Assembly (NCBI RefSeq): GCF_000699445.3
Contig: NC_067196.1
Location: forward strand, 37,282,616 to 37,346,615
Length of the DNA: 64,000 nucleotides
Origin: Schistosoma haematobium
Lineage: Eukaryota > Platyhelminthes > Trematoda > Strigeidida > Schistosomatidae
Direction of reading: 5' to 3'
The position numbers and the translations under genes were made by a program. Within the stretch, counting starts at the first letter, position 1. Every line of letters begins with the position of its first letter. Below, in pieces: positions 20,981-31,503 of the stretch. The notes under the pieces were generated by a model. That model worked only from the letters and a program-made list of their open reading frames with translations, was not told the DNA's origin and made no database searches.

Positions 20981-23900
20981 ATGACTTTTTCTGATATCAG
21001 TGAGAATGTTCGTAGACGTAGGGCAACTGTGAACTTGTCACGTTCCCTTGGTTGTCACAGAACCACTTATAATCGGAGGTGGAATAAAATGAGAGCTGCT
21101 TTAATGAAAAAATATCACTTTCCTTCGGTCAGTGAGTTTGCTAATGAAAGCACCGTAAAAGGTAACTGAGTTTAACAATGTTGTTTACTTAATTGATGGA
21201 AGTAAAGAGAGAAGTCAGTTGTAATGAAAGTACTTCGATTAGTACACCGTCCACTAGCAACATCAATCAAAGGCTTTCAGCTAATAGTGGTATGAACATT
21301 AAATTCGTACGTGAATATATATCTTATAGGATGTAGTGAAGTGAACTTGTGCTCTACAAAGTTCGTGAATCGCAAAGAACAGATGAACGACTTTATGATG
21401 TATCTAATGTCAAATACATCTCTGAGCATAAAAGATGCTGATCGGGTTCTGTATGGTCTAAGATTTCTTATCCCGGACATACCGAAAAGCATCAGAGGCG
21501 TTTTGAAGACATGTCCAAGTGTTCAACCCAAGTTCATCGGCAGTGGGGTTTACTACCATCTAGGATTGAAAACCAATCTGCTAAGATACGTTGAGCTTTG
21601 GTTGTGTACTATTGATTTTGACTCTTTAAACTTATATGTCAATATAGATGGACTTTCTATGTCTAGAAGCTCCAATCAACAGTTATGGCCTATACTTGGA
21701 CGGATCATTGCCCCTCGGCTTAGTGACGTGTTCATGATAGGGATCTACGGAGGGAATAGTAAGCCGGCAGAATTCAACGAATTTTCTGCGGACACAATTT
21801 CTGAAATAAAAGAAATGACTGACGTGGGTCTTTTTAGTGTTAAGTTTAATAAATGTATAGCTATTAGGTTGGCGGCTGTTATATGTGACGCACCTGCTCG
21901 TTCTTCTGTTAGGTACACGGTGAATCATAACGGTAAGGCAGGTTGCGATAGGTGTACTGTTCCTGGGAGACGACTGGAGGGTAAGATGACTTTTCCAAAT
22001 GGGGTATATACTGTAAGAACAGACGACACCTTCCGTCGTCAGACTCAGCCAACTCACCATCAAGGACATTCTATAATGGAAACGCTTTCTATTAATATGA
22101 TTGTAACTTTTCCTCTAGATCCTATGCACATGGTGTACCTTGGTGTTACCAAAAAACTAGCTAATTTATGGATAGATTTAGCACACCGAAGACTGCGGAA
22201 CTTTAACTCATGTGCGATTCGGGACATAAATAATTTAATATCTCGTTGTGTGGCAAGTACTCCTTCTGACTTTCCCCGTAAATGCCGCACACTAGACTTT
22301 GTATCGGCATGGAAAGCTTCTGAATGTAGATTGTTCCTTCTGTATTTAGGCCCGGTGATTCTTGAAAAACATTGCCACAACCTTTTTATCTTAATTTTCG
22401 GCGTTTAGCGTTATCCATGTATCTGCTTGCACATCCACAATTACATAAAAGTGTTGTAGAAACCGCCAAAATAGATTTAGTAAACTTCCTGAATGAATAC
22501 AAATGGTGTTATGGGTGTGAAAACTTAGTCTACAATGTGCATTCGTTACAGCACCTCCCTGACGACGTTCGTGCACATGGACCTTTAGATAGTTTTTCAG
22601 CCTTTCCATTCGAGTCTTATATGAGAACAATTAAGGATTCCGTGCGTAGTGGGTTTGCAGTAGCTAAGCAAGCAGCACAGCGTTATGCTGAGAGAATGTC
22701 CTTCAGCGATAGGCTTCAAATTAGTGGTTTAACAAATACTACCGCAATAGGCCATAATGATGTCTCCACTGAACAAGTAATTATGTTTAACAACAGTAAA
22801 ATAACTTCATGCCAGCCTGATAATGTAGTAGTAGTGAACGGCCAGCCAGGTTTAGTCACTGATATGAAGGAGGATGGACTACTAAAATTTAGGACTTTCA
22901 CTGAACCACGCAATTACTTTGAAGATCCTTTCCCATCTAGTGATATTGGAATCTTTATGTGCTCCGTAGTTAGCCACGAATACTCCTGGGTATCGGTTCA
23001 GGACATTGATTGTAAATGTATAGCCATAAATTGTATCAATTATATAGTTGTAATCCCATTGTTGCATACTTTATTGTAAATGCATTTTGTTTCATTAGTG
23101 TTTAAGTAATGATGATAAATCATTTACTTACGTCTTATGTTCTTTTCAGCCCACTAACAAGAAATACGTTATTGTTGACGTCCTACAGAAAAAACAACTT
23201 ATGATAGCATCAAATAACTGGATAGTTGGCAATGACCTTTGCCTTCTTCCGAACGAGCTGGTCGAAATACACCTGCAGAAGTGCGACCAACCGAATGAAA
23301 ATTGGTCGCTTATGAAATGTAAAGTGATTCACGAATTAGGACTGTCAAGTCAGCAGTTCCCTTTGTCATCTGAAGAGGAACTACAGATGCTAGATACTGG
23401 TTTGTCGCAGAAAGAAACCAGGGACAGATTTGTAAGTCATTTACATGAATTTGATAATTTGTTACTATTACAGATGGCAATGGTCACTAGGTTATCAGGT
23501 GACGATCCAAAAACGTCCATGCGTTTTGTTCTGTCGCATCTGCTGACACCGGAGGTTGCCAGTAAATTCGCGTTACTTGGCACCTCTTCAAAACGAGCAC
23601 TACAGAAATGCACGTTTTACAGCTGCATACGAAGTAACCTATATCTATTACTTAAACTTCAGGTGCCTTAACTCATCGCTTTTTGTCATCCTCTGTAAAC
23701 GAGAAAGACCTTGGTAAGCTGTACGACATAGCGACACAAGGTTACTTTCACGACATCCGAGACAAGATGATTAAACGAAATAGAAGAAAAGAAAATCCGG
23801 TATGTACTAATTTAAAGTGATAACTTCCCTACGGCTCTATAGTTACAGTCAACAATACTAACGAACATAACCGTAAGTTCAGCTTCAAGTATTTAGCTGT

Positions 23901-23991
23901 GCAAAAGCATGTCATTGAGATATGGTTGTGACTTTTTTTGTTCGTTTTTTTATTTCAGAATTCACAGGAGGACTACCTCAATTCTGAATAG
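20981..23991 (+). pseudogene. CACTA transposase, multi-exon, one frameshift
   Basis: A consistent gene model has exons 20981-21161, 21215-21289, 21330-23049 (with a frame change near 22385), 23150-23633, 23663-23799 and 23959-23991. All introns are GT/AG and phase-compatible, including ones of 53, 40 and 29 bp. DDE-type landmarks are NIDGLSM (first Asp), CDAPAR and CDRCTV (zinc-like cluster), FPLDPMH (second Asp) and FPFESYM (Glu). The C-terminal exons form a separate basic region ending at TAG 23989-23991, with AATAAA at about 24027. The frame change sits in a T-run and is the only lesion seen, so it could be a recent mutation or a sequence error. The second exon is low-complexity Ser/Thr and least certain. 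Confidence 0.8.
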
Positions 23992-24250
23992 TCCGTGCAA
24001 TTTTTTTGTTGTTCTACCTCGATTTCAATAAACATTATTCTTTCAAACAGCTTACTCTTTTACTTACATGGGAAACTGTTGAAGTGTTGAGAATGTGTGT
24101 CTGAGTTTCAGTGAACTTTTGATTAAATGCACATTCCTTATGAATAAAATATAACCTTTTCCTTGTTTTTCAGATAATTACAAATAACAATGAATTAGCA
24201 ATTGCATTGGATATGCATAACAATCGATGCTTAAGCTTGTGCTTTACTGT

Positions 24251-25172
24251 CCCAGACAACCCAAAAAGCGGAAATAAAGGCGAAGAAAGGGAAATAAAGG
24301 GGTTAATGCTTCGGTAGCGAAAGGGAAATAAAGGGAAAACGCATCAGAAATTCGCCTTTTCGCCTGTCCGGGAAATAATGCGGATTTTCCCCTTTTTCGC
24401 CTTTTTGTCGACAAATTACCGACTTATCGCCTAAATATCCCCCGAATTGTCGCATTTTCGCTTAAATATCCGCCGAATTGCCGCATTTTCGCCTAAATAT
24501 CCGCTGAATTGCCGCATTTTCGCCTAAATATCCGCCGAATTGCCTACTTATGCGCTTACTTGTCTACTTTTCGCCTAAATACACACATTACCTCCTATTG
24601 TCTATCCATCGACAGAACCTTAAAGGTCTCCTATGTCCGCCTTTATTTGCAACAACATACCGAAGTATATCTGCAATGCAGTGGAAAAGCAGTAAATATT
24701 TTAAATAAATTTTTTAAAATATTTACTGCTTTTCCACTGCATTGCAGATATACTTCGGTATGTTGTTGCAAATAAAGGCGGACATAGGAGACCTTTAAGG
24801 TTCTGTCGACGGATAGACAATAGGAGGTAATGTGTGTATTTAGGCGAAAAGTAGACAAGTAAGCGCATAAGTAGGCAATTCGGCGGATATTTAGGCGAAA
24901 ATGCGGCAATTCAGCGGATATTTAGGCGAAAATGCGGCAATTCGGCGGATATTTAAGCGAAAATGCGACAATTCGGGGGATATTTAGGCGATAAGTCGGT
25001 AATTTGTCGACAAAAAGGCGAAAAAGGGGAAAATCTGCATTATTTCCCCCGGACAGGCGAAAAAGGCGAATTTCTGATGCGTTTTCCCCTTTATTTCCCC
25101 TTTCGCTACCGAAGCATTAACCCCTTTATTTCCCCTTTCTTCGCCTTTATTTCCGCTTTTTGGGTTGTCTGG
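24251..25172. repeat. Palindromic right terminus of the CACTA element
   Basis: Arms 24251-24705 and 24713-25172 are inverted copies centred on 24709, differing by small indels in G-runs. Both arms start or end with the TIR (CCCAGACAACCC). Comparison with the fragment at 35618-36772 shows which arm is original: there the sequence next to the transposase tail leads into a single terminus equivalent to the right arm. The left arm is therefore an added inverted duplicate, which makes this 0.9-kb block look like a MITE with two termini. Confidence 0.85.
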
Positions 25173-25199
25173 GGAGCAAACAGATATAACCGAAGAAAG

Positions 25200-27780
25200 C
25201 ACTTGCAAAAGTTTTCGATAACGTCGATAGATTTTTGTAAATTGGACAACCTTAGAACACTAATACTACTAAAATTTTCTGGACAGACGTGATAGAATAG
25301 TAAGTGTAAAAAAAACGAGAACTCCCAACTAACCTCGAGTTTTTATAAACCGCTGACTGGATAACCCAAGTGTTATCGTTGTTAGGAAAAGCTACCTGCT
25401 CAATGTCCATCATCGAGTTCAATACACCTGTCAGCCCTTATCTTGATATTATCTGGTATGCAATATTCTAGAAGAGGTCGAGCACAAACTTTGTACACTA
25501 GAATACGTGACTCATTGTTATAAAGGTTTCGAGTTATGTAACCTATTAGACGTTGAGACTTAGAGGTCTGTTTTAATATCTGTTCTGTAAACGATAAGTC
25601 TTAGGAGTATCTAAGTCCTAAGTCTACTACTGTATGTAACCTAGATAACACTTCTCCATTTATGGTAATGTCTAGGTTGAGTGATGTATCACCGAAGCAT
25701 ATCCATCCACATTTAGCCGTATTAAGCTCCAGTTGCCATTTTAAGCACCACCGTGCTACCTTGTTAAGCTCCATGCTGATGCAATTTTGCATATTTTTCA
25801 GCTCATGTGAAGAACATGAATAAACTGATTTAAGATAATCCGCATATAGAAGGGGCTTACCCACACAAAAACTTTCACAAATATAATTGATAAACACTAA
25901 AAAGCGCAAAGGGTCTAAGACACAACCTTGTATTATACCACTTCTAACAGGGACAGCGTTAGACAATGAAGAGTTAATTTTAACTATTTGATATCGATTA
26001 CTGAGAAAGGAATCAAGCCAAGAAAGCAAAGGATTTTGAACCCCATAAGATGCGAGCTTACCTATAAGAAGTTGGTGGCTAACCATATCAAAGGCTTCAG
26101 AAATGTCCAGATATAGCACTAAGACTAGATATCCTTGGCTACGTAGAGAATAGACCAAATTAAAGAAGTCAAAATGACAGAGGAATCTAAACAAGAGTTA
26201 ACGATCAGATAGAATTCGTCGATAGCATCCATGAGAATATTACATGAAAAAAAGTTATCCCAGCCTGAAAGTTTAATCAATGAATGCAGGAGGTCCCAGT
26301 CAGCATGCTTATAGTCTCTATATTGACTGGTTTTTTGAATGGGTCGGTTATAAGAGGGATAGATAGGGAGAGCACAGACTACTATTTTATGGTCGCTGCT
26401 TTCAAATTCATCGTAAACTTTTACAGATAGTGGGATAACATCTCTACTAAATATTAGATCGAGTATACTAACGCCTCTAGTTGGGGTACGAACCCACCGT
26501 GACCAGCAGTGCTTGTTAATGGATGCCGAGAACTCATCATCACATAACTGACAACCACCGGTACTCCAGTTAATCCCAGGGTGATTGAAATCTCCAGTGA
26601 TAACAGATGAATGTATGAATGCATTGATAATAATATCATTCCCATTATTCGAACTATCAGGAGCTCTGTATATAAATCCAAGGAGTAGACTATGATTTAG
26701 GGTGTTGACTTATATCCAGACTGATTCTGGTAAACTATTCAGGACACTATCTTCAACTTTAGTGGTTGTTATGGTGTCCGAAGCAAATATAATGCAACCA
26801 CCTCCTCGTTTAGTTCCTCTGACACAACGAGAGTCGATAGTTCTGGACATTTAATTCTCAACCAGATACTGCTTGAGAGCATCATGTTTCAGTGTCAAGT
26901 ATGAAAGAAGGCTTGGCTAGAAAAACTAATGTTCTCAACGCTGAAATTTTGTTCAGAAGTGAACGTGCATTGATAAGTTTAAAAAGAGAGTATGGAGTGC
27001 AAAAGAACCGATAGCTTCCCTATTGATGTTGTGCATTTCCGATTTGCATAGACTATGGTTTATTATGTTTGACTGATCATATGGGCTATCGCTTGAACAA
27101 ACTGTAGTGCAAGTGGGACCAGGAATTTTCGAAGGCCAAAAAATCGTTATTTTGATAAAGTGGATTAATTTGTTGAACTTGACTAGGCGAACAGTTAAGA
27201 AAAGCACCTGCCAGATGGGGTTGGGTTTGTGGTGAGTAACCTAGTAATCCATCTTGTCCAATGGGAGAAAATTGAGAAAAGTTACGTCTTACAGGCTTAT
27301 TATTTAAAACATTTGAGGGTAACCGTGGGACACGTCAGTTCACTGTGGTCTGTCCAATATTAGGCCTGTTCACATAATGATTGCAATGGTCTTGTGGGAC
27401 ATTTGAATGAAGCCTGCCCTTATAACCTCTCCTGCGTAGGGTAAAGCATGGTGTTGGGAAGTATAATCTTACTTTATTTGGTAGGGCCTTCGTAATGTTC
27501 TTGTTATTGGATCTAGAACCAGGTTCTGTACATACATTTTTCTTACGTGGCATAGACTTTTCAATCTTGATAGTGTTTTTAAGAACTGTCGCATTAGGAC
27601 TAAGTATTTGCTTATGGGCTTCGAATGGTAACTTGGAAAATATCGGATTAGTGTCGTCATTAAATGTACATTGGTTATCAGGTCAAGTTTAAATAAAAAC
27701 AACAACTCTAGCAAACCATTTTTGAACCTTTTGTTATAACTGTGAGCTAAGTGGTATATGGAATAAATCAGGGAAGCAAG
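25200..27780 (-). mobile_element. CR1-like LINE, decayed
   Basis: On the minus strand, the 5' part (27690-27200) is a poorly conserved leader region. Next comes an endonuclease (GDFNHPGINW at about 26590, ESSDHKIVV at about 26400). The reverse transcriptase (25601-26194) has YLDISEAFD and IIQGCVLDP, but the catalytic box reads YADY where YADD is expected. Past a frame change, the usual CR1 tail (SKSQRLIGYI, ARPLLEYC) runs to about 25430. Its 3' side reaches the CACTA right end; its 5' side abuts the LTR of Gypsy copy C. Non-functional. Confidence 0.8.
25601..26194 (-). pseudogene. CR1-like reverse transcriptase domain with mutated catalytic box
   Basis: Open for 197 codons. It covers RT blocks from the first catalytic Asp (LYLDISEAFDMV) to the thumb. 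The second Asp of YADD is Tyr (YADYLK), which should abolish polymerase activity. Related to the intact LINE at 48049-53012 but clearly divergent. Confidence 0.8.
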
Positions 27781-27783
27781 ATC

Positions 27784-30378
27784 TGTAACAACATAAGCTG
27801 ATTGGTTAGGAGTTGGTCGCGAACATCTTAGTAATGTCGAAACATAGTTCAAGTTATCATTCACTCCTCCTTTTGTATATGCATTATATTTCTTATCATA
27901 TTGTATTAAATGTTGATTGTATGCCATCCACGATATTAATGAGGATCTATTCACTACTAGTTTGGTTTTCTCTATCAATAAAACGAAGGGCATCCACAGG
28001 CATAAAACTGGGGAGCCCTATATTGAACTTAAAAAGTAATTTTAATTTAGCTTAATATTTTGTTTGCTTAGTCGTTAAAGTAAAACTTCTGGTTGTTTTA
28101 ATCGTTAATTTCGTACACCTATGTTTTATGCATTGTTTCTTCGTCACAAAGCATTCGTGCTGAAGTCATTGTTATACCCCGTTCATATTATAGTAATATA
28201 TTGGTCATGTAACAAATTTTAGATTCAATACAAACCGAAAGCCTGAAGGAAAAATGTAATTTCTCAACAGCAGAAATAAACACTGTTACGGCCATGAAAG
28301 TACGACACCCAGAAGTTGATCTTACTGGCCATTAGTTGCGGTTTGCTCAACTAAATCATTATTTCATAAGACATAACAATAAATCTGAGGGATTTCGGTG
28401 CAGAGATTTATGCTTTGTTCTATCTCCTTCAGTCGCCAGATAAGTTCGTGACTTAGTTTTGGGTTCACAAACATTACAACCACACATCAATTTAAAATGA
28501 GAGATGATTAACCGTCCACCTTTATCAGATGGAAAAAGGACACAATGGCGTTTCCAAGGTAAAACGATAAGTTCTATGTTACCACAGTTGTTACGTCGCC
28601 TTCAAGTCTGAGCGAAAGGATCAATCCTAAAACAAGAATGATACAGGCTTCACCGTTCTACACTCATAACTGTTTGGATGGTCAAAATCCGGCACATCTT
28701 GATATTTTTTAGCACGTCTTGCAAGTGGAATAATCAAAAGAGATCCCCCAACTGGATCACATACGCTTCATCATACACAAAAATAAGAATCATTAAAAGA
28801 TCCAATCATAGCAGAATACATTGCGAGTGTTAAAATTTCACAGGGACTGCAGCTAAAATGTATACAGATCGTAGAACCTGTGGCAGATCATCACTGAGGT
28901 CACAACTGTCCAGACAATCTGGACAATTTAATTGATATTATTGTAACTTTTCTGTCCAATCAATCAGAATCATTCAGATATGTGTCTTGCTTAAATGAAC
29001 TATCAAGAATATGGAGAACGAATTATACCCTCCCAGCTGGTCTCGACGATTGAGAACAGGTGCCTGAACATATGTTTGTCTTGTGCTAGAAACAGAAATC
29101 CATACTTGAACACTTCGATGGATACCGGTGCAAAGTTTAGTATCGTTCCTTAGAGTAAAACTGACCTGGGTCGAAACATTTCCCCGGATACACCTCAAGC
29201 TGCCAACAAGACTAAAATCGTGACGTTCGGGTGGAAAACGCTGTCGATAGACATAGGATTTAGGAAACGATTCCACTGGTTGCTTACTGCTTACTGTAGA
29301 TCTGGCAATACTGGGAATGGACTTTTTAATGTGATATGAATATCCAGTCGACACTAAAACGCGACGTTTGACACCGAAGGAAACTTCAAATTACACAAAC
29401 GACAAAGGAAGACAAATCACATCTCTAAATTCGATTAAAAAAAATCCGTCAGTAACAACGGAAAAATCTCAGGATACACTCGTGAAATTTTTTAAACCTA
29501 ACCAAACCGGATCTCCAGTCTTCTAAAAGTAAACAACCGAAAGTGCACATGTGTCTGCCAGACCCAGAAGACTGGCACCAGATAAGCTTAAAATAGCTAG
29601 AATTTAATCTTACTACATGCTACAGCTGGGTGTTATCAGTCCCTCTGACAGTCAGTGGGAATCCTTTTTGCATACAGTCCCAAAGAAAAACGAAGGCGAT
29701 TGGCGACCGTGTGAGATTTTAGATCTACCAACCGTCAAACCGTAAGAGTTAGATACCCAATGCCTTATATCCAAATGACCTACTGGGTATGAGCATACTT
29801 GTTAAAAATGACTTAGTCACAGCATAACATGACTTTGCAGTAGCTGAGGAAAGTATACCCATGACGGTTATTGCTACTTTCTACGGATTGTTTGAGTTTC
29901 TACGTATGCCATTTGGACAGAGGAATATAGCACAAACAATTCAAAGATTTATCAACAACCTACTTCGTGGTTTGCCTTTTGCACCGGAGATTATAATCGA
30001 CTTGTTAATTTTCAATCCTGATTTACAGTCACATGGATAGCACGTGAGAGCAGTGTTAAAACAGCTAGATGAAAATGGGATGAACATACGTCAAAGTACG
30101 TGTTCGGTGTTCAAACTCTAGAATTCTTCGGACATACAGTAAACCCAGAAGAGACTATACTAATCAAAGAAAAGTTGAACACCATTAAGCAATACCTCAT
30201 ACCAAGTTCCCTGACGCAAGCTAGAAGTTTTCTGTTTCGTTAACTTTTATCCATGATTCATACTCAGCTATGTACAATTAGTGAAACTATTGACGAATTC
30301 CCTTAAAGGAAAATGAAAAGAATTGAAGCTGACTTCTGAGGCTGTTAAACAGCTAAAGGATGAATGAACTACCGATCA
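27784..30378 (+). mobile_element. Gypsy copy C (CsRn1/Boudicca clade), old and 3'-truncated
   Basis: A shortened 5' LTR (27784-28007, starting TGTAACA) is followed by a primer-binding-site remnant TGGGGAGCCCTA (28009-28020). Gag sequence homologous to copy B begins around 28383. The protease (LAILGMDFL, about 29300), linker and RT (RLAPDKLKIAR, then many stops) continue to the start of RNase H. Homology stops at about 30378, where an E-type LTR fragment begins. It is useful as an outgroup: at the protease/RT junction it has a sense Leu codon where copies A and B have TAA. Confidence 0.8.
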
Positions 30379-30545
30379 CGTAGTGGCATTGAGTCCTAAC
30401 CACACAACCTTCAAAGCTAAACACGAGAGAAATGGAAAAACAGATATTCAACATTAAACGCGGAGAGAAACCCATTGATGGAGAAAGCGGTAAGAATGAA
30501 TTCAATTAGTTCGAATTGACCGAATGACAAAGGTTAGTGAATTTG
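30379..30545 (+). mobile_element. LTR fragment of the element-E family
   Basis: From GTAGTGGCATTG onward this resembles the start of the LTR of element E (reverse complement of 44703 downward), with shared landmarks GATATTCAACATT and AACGCGGAGA. It is degenerate and stops before the LTR's 3' half. Confidence 0.6.
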
Positions 30546-30654
30546 AAGCATGATACCTCGATGGTAGAGAACGGTAACCGGTTCCTTCACGTCAGTGCAG
30601 ACAAGAGAAACGTTTTACAAGGTTTCAGCATGCTAAATTATCGTAATGACAGCG

Positions 30655-31031
30655 ACAAACCATCATCCCTATGCTGATTATGTGGTCGTTGGCATTTCAA
30701 AAGGTTTTCTCTGTTTAAGAATCACTGTTGTACTACGTGTTCCAGAAAAGGGCACAAAGAAGGTCATTATGAAACCCGAAAACGCCGTCAACCAGAAATG
30801 TATTCTAAAAGATTCAAGTCACAAACAGCTAAAGTAACGGTAGCTCTACACAAAGCCGGCTCTCATAACCGTAGAAAGTATGTTTCTGTCAAGATCAAAG
30901 AGTGTGATGCTCGCTTACAGTTAAACACAGCCTCCGACATAACTCTTGTAAGCAGGAGAACGTGAGAGACATTTGGGAGACCGAGAATATATTCAACATA
31001 TCAATCAGCACATAGTGCATCCCAGGGGATT
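30655..31031 (+). pseudogene. Element D gag zinc knuckle and protease
   Basis: Zinc-knuckle-like sequence (LCGRWHF, then CSRKGHKEGHY) precedes a retropepsin-like segment LQLNTASDITLVS. The catalytic triad DTAS has become NTAS. The frame contains stops and breaks off at the LTR of copy A. Confidence 0.7.
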
Positions 31032-31296
31032 TGTAGCAGCTTAGTTTGTTGGTTAAGAGTTGACCTCAAACAAGCAAGGATATGCCAAAACAGTATAGTT
31101 CAAGTATGCATTCACTTCCTCATTTTGCATAGGCGTTATATTCCCTATTATCTTACACTGAATGTTGAGAGGCTTTGTTTGTCTGAGCAAATAATCCAAC
31201 GCTCCACTGTGACTGCTCTGAGAACGAAATAAAGACCTATTCACTACTTGTCTGGTTTCTTCTATCAATAGCACGAGGGTTACCTAAAGGCACGGA
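31032..31296 (+). repeat. Gypsy copy A 5' LTR
   Basis: Begins TGTAGCAGC, ends GGCACGGAA. Differs from its 3' partner at a handful of positions, and from the copy B LTRs at about one base in ten. Confidence 0.85.
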
Positions 31297-31297
31297 A

Positions 31298-31310
31298 CTG
31301 GTGAGCCCGA
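31298..31310 (+). other. Gypsy copy A primer binding site
   Basis: TGGTGAGCCCGAC one base after the LTR. It is complementary to a tRNA 3' end and close to the tRNA-Trp site described for the CsRn1 clade. Confidence 0.7.
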
Positions 31311-31313
31311 CAT

Positions 31314-31503
31314 GATATTGATAGAAGAAACCAGACAAGTAGTGAATAGGTCTTTATTTCGTTCTCAGAGCAGTCACAGTGGAGCGTGGGATTATTTGCT
31401 CAGACAAACAAAGCCTCTCAACATTCAGTGTAAGATAATAGGGAATATAACGCCTATGCAAAATAAAGAAGTGAATGAATACTTGAACTATAATACAGTT
31501 TTG
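31314..31503 (-). repeat. Inverted partial LTR replacing gag in copy A
   Basis: Reverse complement of LTR bases about 31086-31270 in the same element. At its right edge CAGTTTTG (31496-31503) is common to the inverted LTR and to the gag sequence that follows (compare about 54551-54558 in copy B), a microhomology junction. Together with the 5' LTR it forms a hairpin with arms of about 185 bp. Confidence 0.85.

Larger units (their letters stand above)
20312..25174 (+). mobile_element. CACTA/EnSpm-type DNA transposon (SmTRC1-like)
   Basis: Terminal inverted repeats begin CCCCAGACAACCC at 20312 and end GGGTTGTCTGGGG at 25174. Subterminal regions are filled with tandem repeats, and the interior encodes a CACTA-class transposase. 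SmTRC1 is the described schistosome CACTA element; membership is inferred from architecture. A clear 3-bp target duplication could not be identified, perhaps because the right end is rearranged into a palindrome. Confidence 0.8.

Noticed and set aside
24509..24909. Identical 88-codon open frames on opposite strands
   Set aside because: By-product of the CACTA palindrome centred on 24709.
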